Assembly: GCA_949361645.1 (NCBI GenBank)
Contig: OX442418.1
Location: forward strand, 9,389,821-9,453,820
Length of the DNA stretch: 64,000 nt
Direction: 5' to 3'
Source of the DNA: Spongilla lacustris
Taxonomy: Eukaryota; Porifera; Demospongiae; Spongillida; Spongillidae
The notes under the pieces were generated by a model that was given only the letters and a program-made list of their open reading frames with translations, was not told the DNA's origin and searched no databases. A program made the position numbers and the translations under genes. Below, piece by piece: positions 22,038 through 33,523 of the stretch (position 1 is its first letter; every line of letters begins with the position of its first letter).

Positions 22038-22445
22038 CATTGAGGTCTACTGCTATAGGTCCATGCTGTTTTGTGTGATTGTAAGAGGTATCATAGAAAT
22101 AGGGTTCTGAGGCAGCACTATGATGCCTTACCCCAGCTAAAAGATCATTTTCTGATAATTTTATTGCATTAATGGCACGAACATCTTTTAACAATCCCCC
22201 TGCTTTTGTTCTTCGAATGTTCAGTGCCTTAGCATCTGCACTAACTTTGCTAACAGCAGCATGTGCAGATCTAGTGGTAACCTTTTGTGCTAACCATGGA
22301 TGGGTCTGGCAAAAGGCATCATTTAACTCATCTAGCAATGTCATTTAACTCATTTAGCAATGTCCTCTTGCTTAGAATAGCCTTTTCAAGGCCACCCTTA
22401 TACTCCATTAGAATACGGCTATCATTGGGTTCATACAGGGAGTAG
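22038..22445 (-). pseudogene. Coding exon broken by a 22 bp tandem duplication
   Basis: Not a family I recognise. On the minus strand an acceptor TCATTTTAG is followed by coding SYSLYEPNDSRILMEYKGG and LEKAILSKRTLLNEL. The reading frame then breaks because CATTTAACTCATCTAGCAAT-GT (22320-22341) is repeated at 22342-22363 with one change. After the duplication the open frame resumes at the equivalent codon (LLDELNDAFCQTHPWLAQK...), continues through ALNIRRTKAGGLLKDVRAIN and SEPYFYDTSYNHTKQHGPIA, and reaches a good donor CTCAATG|GTAGGT. The protein has no signal or membrane segment. It may belong to a transposon-derived gene whose other exons are outside or lost; a polymorphic or misassembled duplication is also possible. 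Confidence 0.5.
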
Positions 22446-23592
22446 CTAAAATGATTAAGGAGATGGAAGCATGTAGTCAATACTTAAATTTACTTACTTT
22501 GATACTGGTAATACATGTATAGAAGCCACATAATAATGTAGACCCATGTCATGCATTATTTGTGTGTACTATACTAGGGGTGACATTATTGAACTGTATT
22601 GCAAAGCATAATAAACATAACTGTAACAGAAATAGTGCATCTAATATGAATACTGTGTAGCAACACCCATTATGCAGCATGACAAAATCCAGCTGTACAT
22701 GTCATCACCTAGCAACACAATGTATAAAGCACTTTTCCAGCGGCTCTAGACTAAAAGAAGCGCGCCAAACCATAATATTCCATGCACAACTGAACTCACC
22801 TTTTGGCGGTAGTTGTATTTCCGTTGTAGCGTGCTGTCTCCGCCTCACGCTTACGCTTACGCTTCTGATATTGCGCCCTTTTCGCTGTACATGTACGCGC
22901 AGCAGAAGAGTTTCTCCAATATAGACTCCTTTGTGAAGCCCGATTGGTTTCTCGATTCGCCTGAATCTTTAGCGTCTTATAAGCTCGAATCTTGTTCATG
23001 TTGCCGCCTCTTATAAGCTCGGTTCGACTCGACTCCAGATTTGCTCTGTACATGTCACGAGCAGACGCCCGCCTTTATTCAGCATCAGCATCGTACCGAA
23101 CTCGGGAGGACTCTACCTCATAGCCTCGATTTAGGACGTATTCCTCTTGTCTCTTTTTTTTTTTTTCTACTCTTTCGTGAAGGCATTTTGACAACGCCAC
23201 CATAAATGTCTAATTATACGTATGGGTATTGTCATGGGAACGCTTGTGTACTCGGACGTAGTTATTGCTTCATACCAAACATCTATATCTGCCATCAAGG
23301 GGCAGTCGGTAGGATTTTTCTAGATTTTTTGGTGTAACTGGCGCTCTTTAAAACCTTTCCTATCTCGAGTTATACTCACCCATAAAGACGACGACTATGG
23401 ACAAATCAAGGTCTGGGAACGAGAACTACGACCTTTTTTGTTCTCTTAAGGCACAAATCCTATATGAGAGTTACTGCCGTAACTCTCGATTAACAAAGTT
23501 TTTTTTACATCAAATTACATGTATAGGTAGCATTTTTTTGGCATGTGACCAAACCCATGAATTTGGCGTAGCCTCGGCCGCTCACACATTTT
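22446..23592. other. No gene recognised
   Basis: Contains TACGCTT triplication (about 22845-22865), a poly-T run at about 23154-23166 and a 69-codon frame (23397) without motifs. The short hairpin GAGAGTTACTGCCGTAACTCTC occupies 23466-23487. Confidence 0.5.
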
Positions 23593-23859
23593 ACAGCCGT
23601 ATATAGAGGAGTTTTATTGACGTCACGCGCGTCGTGTATTGTTTAGTTACATAGCTTACGTCATATGTATGTTGCTATTTATTGATACAAGTTGCTATAA
23701 AATGTACCACGTGAGCATATGATACCGCTTTCTTTCCTCCAATATTCCGGTTATTGTTTATCTTGTACACACGCGGTGTATATTTATAGCAACATACATA
23801 GTGATGTAAGATGCGCGTGACGTCAGGTGCAACTCCTCTATATATGTGTATTCGGCTGT
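23593..23859. mobile_element. MITE with ~100 bp inverted arms
   Basis: The left end ACAGCCGTATATAGAGGAGT pairs with the right end ACTCCTCTATATATGTGTAT plus TCGGCTGT. Pairing continues through GACGTCACGCGCG and ATGTATGTTGCTA. Non-coding. Confidence 0.85.
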
Positions 23860-24008
23860 AACTCCACTGAAAGTCCCATTTTCTACGTATACACTTATAA
23901 ATTCATTGTGTGGTATCCTTGTGTAAATAGTGGGATGCCTGGAAGTTGAATATGCACGGATTATAGTATAATCGTAAGAATGCAATATTGTATACTTAAC
24001 ACCACGTC

Positions 24009-24459
24009 CATTGAGAATCGAATACTTTTGTTGTCGAACCCAACTTTCAAAAAATTAGTCGGAAGGCCCCTAATTGTCTGGAAAAGCATATTTTTAGATA
24101 GTTTAACTATCGCCTAGACATATGGCGTTTATGTCAGCCTTATATCTATCGTGGACACTAACCTGTATGCTTTCAAAGTGACGCGGTTCTATGTTTTTCG
24201 GTTACGAAGCGTAGCGGAGGACACCTTTTTCCTAGGCAATTAAGAGCTGCTTTAGATACGCTTTTAAACGTCATTTGGTACTATTAGGAGGCCACAATTG
24301 ATACCGTGCTGGCAGTTAGCTTAGTTCTTGTACAAAACTCACCTACAGTTTTTACCTCGTTTACATAAGGAGTTAAACTATTTAGTACACCGTTATTTGT
24401 GGCAATTGGTACCGTTCCGACTAATTTTACAAAAAGCCAAAAATGTATTCGATTCTCAT
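24009..24459. mobile_element. MITE with ~50 bp terminal inverted repeats
   Basis: The left end CCATTGAGAATCGAATAC pairs with the right end GTATTCGATTCTCATGG. Further pairing: AAAAAATTAGTCGGAA with TTCCGACTAATTTT. The interior is unique and non-coding. Confidence 0.8.
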
Positions 24460-24568
24460 GGACTCGGTTTTAAAAATGTCTTGATATAAACTGTGACGTA
24501 TTTAACACCTGCGGATTCTTGAATATACACTGTCATATACTTATAAAATACTTACTCATGCGTATATT

Positions 24569-24895
24569 TTGCGTATTCGTCAAATATACGCAAAAAATAT
24601 GCACTATCGTATAACAAACTTTTTGTACTGTGGTTGTATGAATGTTTTTAGCGTCGACACGAATGCAATTAGTTCATTGAATCAACTGACAGAGGAGAAA
24701 GGACCAGAATTCGAAGTCTCCGAACAATGCTTCGCTTGTTGTCCATCCCTCGATCTCGCGATAGTTACTCTACAGGGTGAGGACAATTATGATGGTAAGA
24801 CTGTTGAATTCACTGTCACAATTCGGGACATGATGCCAGGTCAACACTTCTGTACTTATGCTAATAATATGAGACTGCCATCAGTGAACTGGTAG
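24569..24895 (+). CDS. Unrecognised short ORF, possible exon
   Basis: A frame of up to 108 residues whose latter part (VDTNAISSLNQLTEEKGPEF, then a Cys pair CFACC and GKTVEFTVTIRD) has protein-like composition with alternating beta pattern. There is no identifiable domain. It could be an exon with the acceptor near 24640-24650, or a remnant of the decayed retroelement that follows. I do not assign a function. Confidence 0.25.
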   Translation: MRIRQIYAKNMHYRITNFLYCGCMNVFSVDTNAISSLNQLTEEKGPEFEVSEQCFACCPSLDLAIVTLQGEDNYDGKTVEFTVTIRDMMPGQHFCTYANNMRLPSVNW

Positions 24896-25080
24896 ATTGG
24901 CTATCCGACCGATTTTTTATGATCTGAAGCCAGATCTAGCCCTTCAGAAGCCATGCAAGCAGCTCTGTCAGTAGTTTTAAACTGAGGGGTAGCTACACCC
25001 CTCTACATCATAGGCTTGACAGAGGTCCTCCTGGATGGCAAATGGAACCACACTCGTGGTTTGCAGAAGATGGGCATTGC

Positions 25081-25192
25081 ATCTGGTTTGAGCTTCACTT
25101 CTGGTTGGAAATTATTGAGGCAACCAAGTTCTGGTTATCTGGTTTGAGCTTCACTTTTGGTTGAAAATTATTGAGGCAAACAAGTTCAGGTT
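25081..25192. repeat. 56 bp tandem duplication
   Basis: Two copies of a unit starting ATCTGGTTTGAGCTTCACTT at 25081 and 25137, with four or five differences. Lies in non-coding DNA upstream of the gypsy remnant. Confidence 0.85.
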
Positions 25193-25559
25193 TTTTAAAC
25201 AGATCTGGTAGACTATGTGGTCTCCATTTGTAAAACAAATATACCTAGTCTGCTCAACTGCATATATGTAGTGACTATTTTGTTACTGTGAACCATGCAG
25301 CAGCTGGAACCCCATGGCTTCTCAGAGGATCTGATGAGGAAGTTGGGTGGGGCGATGGCTTCACTACAATTGGCCTGGCAGATGCTTTTATAATATAATC
25401 AAACCATGCTTGCTCTGGAGAGCCAAAGGTACATTGTAACTGGCATTCAGCACTCACTTTGGGTTAATACTGTAGACACAACTTCCTTTTCATATCAGTT
25501 CAGTTCCAGGCTACTTCCAGGAAATGATGGCTAAGCTAATCAGTGATCAGTGGGACCAC

Positions 25560-26200
25560 CACTTTTGAGCACATCCAGAACCTTTGTGCTCTCCTCTTTG
25601 CTGCTGCCTGGAAAATCATCTATTTGCAAACTTTCTCTTGAGTACCAAGGATATATCCTATCTCAGCAGGGAATCACACGGGGTTGTCAAAATGATGTCA
25701 CCTCCAGGAAATGTTTCCAGTCTCCATTCTTTCTTGGGTTCAGTTCAACTTTATGGTAAGTTTCTACCCAACCTGGCTATGATCACTGAACCATTTCATC
25801 ACTGGACCAAAAAAGTCATTCCATGAAGTTGGGAAACCTTACAGAAATTGCAGGACTTGCTCTGCAGAACTGTTCCTTTCCACTGGTACAGTGATAGCAG
25901 TGAAATGCTCACAAAATCAAATTTTTCAGTTCCTCAACAAGTTGCAACAGTACCTGTATAGTTGTACATTTATTCTGGTCACTGACCACAAGCCACTTGT
26001 AGCTTTGTTTGGACCAACCAAAGCAACTCCTGCCCGGCAACTGATAGACTTGCTCAATGCTTAGTCAATAGTACGAACACCATTATGACATCACCCACAG
26101 AAATGGGATTTGAAGCTGTGTTCATCTGTGTATTAGATCTGGAGAATGTCAACTGTTACCAGCTTCCAGCAACAGTCTGCTACTATCATTTGCTAGTGGA
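25560..26200 (+). pseudogene. Decayed Ty3/gypsy pol fragment (RT to RNase H)
   Basis: Plus-strand remnants of a second gypsy lineage. The frame from 25584 has RT-end motifs YLSRESHG and MMSPPGNVSSLHSFLGSVQ followed by YGKFLPNLAMITEPFHHW, which is the thumb/RNase H junction of gypsy pol. After a gap with stops, the RNase H motif FILVTDHKPLVALFGP appears at about 25968-26016, then ATPARQLIDLLNA. The first RNase H Asp region and the rest of the core are deleted or unreadable. No LTRs were seen. This is older than the 7.7-11.9 kb element. Confidence 0.8.
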
Positions 26201-26981
26201 ATAAATTGTCTTGGCTATGTCGAGTTGATTATTGGGGTTAAAAGCATCTTGAAAATCGATTATTAGAAACATCAAATCGATCTTGGCGATTAATGCATTT
26301 TAAATTTGCCAGTGATTAATAGTTTTTATTTTATTATTTAAACTGAAACACAGTTTCTCAAATATTTTTTCTCAACAATTTTTTTTTCACAATTCATCCT
26401 AGCTTATGCGAAAAACATAGAAGCTAATGTGCCAAAATTAGTCATAAAAAAACTCACTGTAGGCTCATGTTGCAAGTCGATTGAAAATAACATAGATCTC
26501 ATTCTATGATGATGATGACAATGAAATTAAACATGGCATCATTATGGCTCAACTGACAGATACAATTGGCCATAATCCTCTTGCCTAATAGTGTATGTCT
26601 CCTTGTGTATTTTGTGTTTCTTTAATGCACACTGCATAGTAAGTGATTTCTTTATATAAATTGCAACATTATTTGATGTCAGAAATAAATTTTGAGATGT
26701 GCAGTGTAATTGCATTTGAACACTTGTCCAATGTTTCAACAACTCTATCACAATCAGCATCTTGTATCCAGGCTGATATATCACAAGATAAAAAATTGAA
26801 TTTATGGTTATGTATAAACACCAGTTGAGTAAAAAGGGAATAGGAAATTATGGAAATTATAAATTCATTGGTTTATAATTGTTGTAGACCTGTTGTGAAA
26901 TTGGGAAGGTATGCATAAGATAAAAAAATGATGTAATACTTTTAAGACTTTTTTTTTACCGTGGTGTCTGGGCAATAACAG
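26201..26981. other. No gene recognised; probable intron or upstream region of the GTPase gene
   Basis: AT-rich, with a T-run (26950-26957) that serves as a polypyrimidine tract before the AATAACAG acceptor at 26981. A repeated AATCGAT motif lies around 26256-26290. No start exon was identified. Confidence 0.4.
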
Positions 26982-28726
26982 ATGTTGAACAGGTAATTCC
27001 CAAAAAGAGTGATGAATCAACAAAATTGCAAAGCCATTCTTCTGTCAGAATGTGTATAGTTCCAAGCAAAAAAAAGAAAACCCCAATGAATGGTGCTATA
27101 TCAGTGGGTAGTAAAGGAAAACTGAACTTTTATCAACCCCCTCTAAAGTGCTTAGAAGAAAAACCTAAAGATTGCATTGCTTTGCGTGCTATTGGAGCCG
27201 AGAATCCCAACTTTCCTGCTCCAGGGAAGGTTCTAATGGTTGTAGGTGCCACCGGATCAGGTAAAAGCACTTTTATTAATGCATTGACTAACTACATATA
27301 TGGTGTTGATTGGAACGATGATTTTCGCTACAAACTAGTAGTTGATGAAGGTGTACCTTCCCAGTCAAATAGTCAAACGTCATGGATAACGGCTTACATT
27401 TTCTACAAAACAAATACATATTCCAACCTTCCTTTTACACTAACAGTCATTGATACTCCAGGATTTGGAGACACAAGAGGCATTCAGAGAGACAAACAAA
27501 TTGCTCACCAAATAAAGGAACTTTTTACAAATAGTGACAACCATATTGTTGATCAGTTGCATGCAATTGCCTTTGTTGCTGCCGCATCTTCTGTTCGTCT
27601 TACCCCAACACAGAAATACATCTTTGATGCCACACTATCTATATTTGGAAAAGATATTGAGAAAAATATTATGTTGTTGGCAACATTTGCTGATGGTCAA
27701 GTTCCACCTGTATATGAGGCTGCTAGAGATGCTAAAGTACCCTTTTGTGAAGCACTGAAGTTCAACAATTCTGCTCTATACATAGAAAAACGTAATGATA
27801 AAAATGCAGCATTTGACCAAATGTTTTGGGAGATGGGAAATGAAAGCTTAGGAAGCCTTTTCAATTCACTTGTTAAAATGGAACCCAGAAGCTTATATTT
27901 AACCTGTGAAGTATTAAAAGAAAGAGAACATCTGGAAGCCGTAGTAGCAGGAATTCAAGCACATATGGATGAAGTACTTGTAAAGATGGAAAATATTAAA
28001 AACGAGCGTAAAATCCTCGAGAGTCATGAAAATGACATTAACAATAATAAGAACTTCAAGTATACTGTACCAGAGAAAATACAAATATTAGTTCCTCTAG
28101 GGCCTGGTGAGATTATAACAACCTGCACAAACTGCCACATTACATGCCATTTTCCATGCAGTCTTGCATTGAAAGAGGACAAGCGTAAATGTGCTGCAAT
28201 GGATGAGACTGGGCATTGCAAGGTGTGCCCAGGCCGATGCTCTTGGGAAAAGCATGAAAATACACCAAGCCGATATGACACCAAAACTGTTCAAGTTGAA
28301 AAAACATATGATACACAGAAAGCAATTTATGATAAGGCTGTAGACAAAAAGACTGCAATGCAAGTTATAATTGAAGAGAAGGAAAGAGAGTTGGAGGAAC
28401 TTAATAAGTTAGTCTATGACATGATGAAGGAAACGCATGCTACCTGTGAAACATTAAAAAAAATTGCATTGAAGTCTAATCCTTTGTCTGAAGTAGAATA
28501 TATTGATTTGCTAATTGAATCAGAGAAAAGTGAAAAGAAAGAAGGTTACACAGACCGCATATCATCTTTACAAGACATAAGAAAAAAAGCAATATTGATG
28601 CAAGAGGTAAGTACTGATACTCCTACTGTGCAAGACAAAGCTGCTGTATGCACATCAACTGATGAATCATCCAGCAAGCCAGGATGGCGCCAAAAGCTGT
28701 GTAGACTGATAGGAATAAAATCATAG
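26982..28726 (+). CDS. AIG1/GIMAP-like large GTPase with Cys-rich insert
   Basis: P-loop GTPase, probably a large oligomerising AIG1/septin-like type acting in the cytoplasm. Counting from 27026: G1 P-loop GATGSGKST at residues 74-82, G3 DTPGFGD at 143-149, a G4-like TFADG at 220-224 instead of NKxD, and a preceding LTPTQKYIFD helix. After the GTPase domain come coiled-coil stretches (about 290-345 and 420-475) around a Cys/His-rich segment (CTNCHITCHFPC at 367-378, then CKVCPGRC at 398-405) that looks zinc-binding. The C-terminus has a low-complexity linker and KPGWRQKLCRLIG, a possible membrane-contact helix. The frame is open upstream to an acceptor at 26981, so a 5' exon likely exists; otherwise the first ATG is at 27050. 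AATAAA at 28714 overlaps the last codons. Domain calls are by motif; the overall family is confident, the role is not. Confidence 0.85.
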
Positions 28727-30089
28727 TGTTTTGTGTGTGCAAGTTTCAAGGCCACTGCTGTTGTAGATTTTTCAAGGCCACTGCATTTTTCTTAGCACTA
28801 TAATTAATATAATTATAATTATATATATATTAGATATAGATTAGATATAGCTTGAAATAATGACTATACTTCCATGTGTTGAAAACAATGCGTGTGCATT
28901 TTCAATTTTTATCTTTGTGACAATTCTGCATGTTTTATATTATGGAGTATGTTAGTGTTATGCACACATTGACACCTATTCAATAGTGGCCTCAGCAATA
29001 GTGGTGGCCTTCCTTCTCTGAGGTCTTCATTGATTCACTCTTGCCCACATGCAATGAACGCCATGAGACCATCAGTACTGGATTTAGGGGGGTGGGGGTG
29101 GGTGCAACCTGGGCAGCTGCATAGGGCACACTACTAGTTGAGGGTCCTCACCATGCTCGTATCAACTTCAATTCACATGTACAATGTAAACGTGTTGTGG
29201 GGGGTGGTCCTCATGTCCTGGTTGTATTTGGGGTAGGACCAACATTACTACTGCTATGGCATATTAGCAGAGTGGAACATTTAGATTGTTAAGGCAAGAA
29301 CTAGAGATGGGCGGATACCAATAGTGTCACCTTAATAATCTTTGAGTGACCCCAAAGCACTGTGTCATGACCACAGTCTTGGTGTAATGACAACTGTGGC
29401 CATAGAGGGTGCTTACTTTTTAGTGGTCTGGGGACAGAAAGTGTTGCATCTCCTTATGGGTATGGACACAACACACAATTACAATGCAGTCGTGTTGTGG
29501 GGGATGATCCTCATGCCCTGCATATATGGGGTGTTTGGGGCTTTTCAGAACTTTGTATATGGTAACTATATTCATACGCCTGCAGCAACAGTTTGGGAAA
29601 TGATGGGTATGAATGGTCTGGGCATTAAAATGTAGTCAGTTTAGGCCCTTGTGAGTGTGACTCATCTCTCTCTTACCATGTGAGAAGTCAGTCATTCTTT
29701 ATTATGTTGTTCTGGTGTATGAGAGTATAAGTAGAACTGGAATTGAACAGTGGGAATGGCGCTTGAAAACCAGTGTTCTGTGCATTGCGAGAAATTTCGG
29801 ACGCTGATTAACAATTCCTGGCCAATTTTGCAAACGTCCATCACATTTTCCGCACACGCGTCCATAGAAATGTGTGGGATAAAGTTTATTTTAAATCAAA
29901 GAAAGTCGCAAGTAAAGGTTTATAGGATTCAAATGATAGATAGCATAAACATCTATCACTCTACCTGATTTTTGTAATTTTTAGTCCCTTCGACTGGGTT
30001 CCTCATAAGAATTAGTACATATCCATAGAGATGTATTGAAAATTAGGGTCAACTACCGATAAGCTTTGTCCTTACCGATTTCACGCAGC
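28727..30089. other. Intergenic; minor repeats only
   Basis: AT microsatellite at about 28800-28850 (TATATATATATTAGATATAG). Two related blocks, CGTGTTGTGGGGGGTGGTCC at 29192 and CGTGTTGTGGGGGATGATCC at 29489, mark a decayed ~300 bp duplication. No gene recognised. Confidence 0.5.
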
Positions 30090-31270
30090 TGTTGAGTTCA
30101 ATTGCTGTGATGGGGTATAGTGGTTGTAATGTGTGAGGATGGCTCCAGTGGTCCCATTGGCCTCTTGAAATTTGTAGTGAGAGGCTGCCGAAACTTGCAG
30201 TGAAGGATAGGTAGTGGGAGATAGAGTCCTGTATGTGGTGCTGCTAAGTGAGGGCGAATAGTTCCATACACATGGCTCCCCTGAAATTTTGGGGGGGGGG
30301 ACAATTCCACTTGGAGTGTGAGGCCTGACATCTCCATGCACGAGCATGCATTATTGTGGGGGCTGGCCAATGACCCTGGAGAGTTTAGCAGCTTGTGGCT
30401 TTCCTGCTGACAGTCTAATAACTCCATCTGTAATCGGCTTCACTGCTGCTAACTGGAATGCAGTGTGGGGCTATTAAGTTCACTTGCATTGATAGTTCCA
30501 ATGTTACTGGCTGCTTGCAGTGAGGGAGCTGACTTCATTGGTCCCTGGGCCGTTGATTCAATGTTCAGTGAAGGACAGGTAGTGGGAAGGATGGCAGTGG
30601 GGGCTGGTAGCAGTGTGTGATACACTAATCTTGCAGTGAGGGCTATTAGTTCCACTGGATTTGGTGTTTGGAGAGGGGCAGGTGTACGTACAGTACACGC
30701 AGTTCGCTACTTTTAGTGCGAGGGTTGGCATCTACTCTTGTGCACAATACCTATTGACCCCTGCGTGTGTGTTGCTGGCAGTGCCGGTAGGGACTGGTAA
30801 CCCTGTCTCTAAGAGAGCTGGTGGCTCCCCTACTTGCAGTGTGGATGTACTATTTGTAAGTTTGTGAGACTGTAGTGATGGGGATTGGTGGTTCTACTGT
30901 ACATTGGTAGTGGGGCGGGGGTTCTGCTACAAGTTCATGTAAGTCCATTTGCAGTGAGGGCTAAAGTTCCGGTCCACTGGTAGTGTTGGGAGGAGCGTAC
31001 ATGTATGTGCCTTCCCTTGGTTGAATTGTGGGGGCTGCCAACTCCATTTGCAGCAAGAGGGTTAGTAGTGTCTCCACTGGAATTGTGGAGACTGACCCCA
31101 TTGGCTAGATGGTGGTTCACGTGTAGGGTCTGATATGGGCGGGTGGTTCCATAGGTAGTGCGGGTTGGTGGCTCTGAATGGCGTCTGTTGGTTATGCGGG
31201 GTTGCTGTCTGGACTTGCATGTAGTGGGGCTAGCCCAATATGTGGGGGTGAGGCTGGTCAGGTGGCTCTT
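30090..31270. repeat. Degenerate G-rich repeat region
   Basis: A diffuse array of phrases such as TTGCAGTGAGGGCTA, AGTGAAGGACAGGTAGTGGG and GTGGGGGCTGGT, spaced irregularly at roughly 50-90 bp. Strand-asymmetric (G much greater than C). ORFs inside have no motifs. Looks like an old minisatellite that has drifted. Confidence 0.6.
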
Positions 31271-31479
31271 TTAGTGATGTGGGGGCTGCTTACTCCCTAC
31301 AACCACCATCGCCAGTAGTATGCACAGCGGTTCACTTGCATGATTCCGGGCTCGCCTCTGCACGTTCTTGTGCACGGATCCAATTGGATCCGATGTTAGC
31401 CGGTTGTACGATGACAGTACACGTGTGCGGACCGATAGGAAACGGCCGTGGAAGCGAGGCTCGTTTGGTCGCACGTTTT

Positions 31480-31645
31480 CACACGCTGATAATTCGTCTG
31501 GCTACCCCGTACGAGTTGTTCGGATCGTCTAACAACACCGTACGACTGTCAACCTGGCCCCGTACGGTCTGTTTGGATCGTTTACCTGGCCTCGTTTTGA
31601 TCGTCTACCTACTCTGTACGAGCTTTCAACCCACCCCGTACGTAT
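31480..31645. repeat. Degenerate CGTACG-containing repeats
   Basis: Four or five imperfect ~40 bp units, each with CCGTACG and GGATCGTYTA-like words (31508, 31539, 31560, 31613, 31635). Directly precedes the CA microsatellite. Confidence 0.55.
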
Positions 31646-31760
31646 CTATGGTAGAACATGCAGCCTGCCGATCGACGCCATACATTTTGACACCGCGCCT
31701 CGCTCGCAAATAATTATAAACTTGGCAAGTTTCTGTGAATCTCAAATTAGAAAAATACAC

Positions 31761-31861
<101 letters not shown>

Positions 31862-32228
31862 CTTTCTCTTCCGTTTTGTGCGTCAATTGCCTCTCAAACT
31901 ATATAGGCCTGTTTCTGTCCGCGCGTCTTCTGTTTCTGATAATGCAATACACGATCTGAGATTGTTGCCAATAAGATAAAACCTTACCTCCTCACTTTTC
32001 TCGGCTAGGGATGCTGCCTTGTGCAAACAACTTGCTTGCACCCTTGAATTGCCTTGAATTCTCTGGATCCCTGTGTGCATGTACAATAACAAATAAACTA
32101 TATGTACATTACCTCGAATAACGTAACTGTGCTGCATATAATGCCTTCTGCCTTATAAAGTACCGAACAGCCACAAGTAGCTTCTCCGATGGTATAAATT
32201 GAAATTGTAACGGAACTGCATCAAGAAC

Positions 32229-32700
32229 TGTGTGAGTGTCTCATGAGGATGAGAAACAGAGTGTAAGGAGAGTGTGTAAGAATGTCTCAGTACATACCTT
32301 GTCGCTATCATTTGCTTGATCAAATTAGAGTCCTTCCAGGGAAGGAAGAGATGGCACCTCTCACACACAGTACGGGAGAGCACTTATTGGAGAACACTGC
32401 ATAGAGAGATGCTTGGATGTGTGTACTCCAAGCACATATCAGTCATCCATTACCTTGACTTCAATGCTTTCTCATGAGGATAAGAAACAGAGTTGTAAGG
32501 AGAGTGCATAAAAATGTCTCAGTACGTACCTTGTTACAATCATTTGCAGTCCTTCCAGGGAAGGAAGAGATGGCACCTCTCACAGGCAGGGCTACGTGGA
32601 TGGATGGTGAGCACTTATTGGAGAACACTGCGTAGAGAGAAGTTTGGATGTTTGTACTCCAAGCACACATCAGCCAACCATTATCTTGCCTTCAATCATG
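32229..32700. repeat. ~240 bp tandem duplication
   Basis: Block starting GTGTCTCATGAGGATGAGAA near 32232 recurs from about 32466 (TTTCTCATGAGGATAAGAAA). Shared landmarks are TCCTTCCAGGGAAGGAAGAG (32331, 32552) and CACTTATTGGAGAACACTGC (32381, 32611). Insertions and deletions distinguish the copies. No coding frame is conserved between them. Confidence 0.9.
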
Positions 32701-33523
32701 TTTTCTGTTTCAAATCCTACACGCAGACACTCAAACGATGACGCACAGTAAAGATGTGCTGACGGAATCAGATGTCTTGGAATAACCTGACCAGGCTGTG
32801 ACAAAAAAAAAGACGCTAGCACCTCCTAGAGGCTTTCTGCAAAAACAGGTGGCTGGTACGGGCCCGTGCTGATGTACTAGTTATCCGTCTTACATCGGCG
32901 TGAGAGTACAGATCTGTCACGCCCACTGCCGATCTTACGGTGAGCCTCGGCCCGACTTTGGTGCTAAAGCCTATGGGACTGACTACGTCAGTACTATAAC
33001 TTTTCAATTTATCTGACGTCCGATGTGCTGTCTACATGTAACAGAAGTGATTGAGTACGATATATGTACATATACGAGGCCATACCATTGTTGGTAATAT
33101 CAACTCCTTCAACTTCAGGACTAGTGATCGCACAGCCATGGTTAGCAAGAAGCTGGTGCTCGAAGTAGGTGGATTTGCACACAAACTCTACACAGCTCAG
33201 TGATCACAATATTAAAAGTCTTTAATTTGCCGCTAATTATTATGACTCAAGAAAAATAATTTCATTGCGTGTATTTAGTGTCTTTGCAGACGGTTTGATC
33301 GTACGACCCACGCTCCAAATATCTACCGTACGGTCCAAGGAAACAATGACTGCCTACCCACGTTTCGCTGTTTGCACGTCGGGTGTATTGACGGCGGGAA
33401 TTAATCGTCACACGTATTTGGACGGCTGAACCGCTGTGATGACTGCCGTCACTACCGTTCTCCATCTCCCCATCCTCGTAGAATGTATCTTGAATATCTA
33501 TCGTCGCTTTCACATTTTTCGCT
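32701..33523. other. No separate gene assigned; second frame beyond the ParB-like stop
   Basis: On the minus strand an open frame from 33681 to 33262 overlaps the end of the ParB-like gene and continues 260 bp past its stop with fairly protein-like sequence (e.g. DIQDTFYEDGEMENGSDGSH, SETWVGSHCFLGPYGR). It could be a 3' coding part reached by a frameshift or alternative splice, or chance. Nothing else is visible. Confidence 0.35.
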
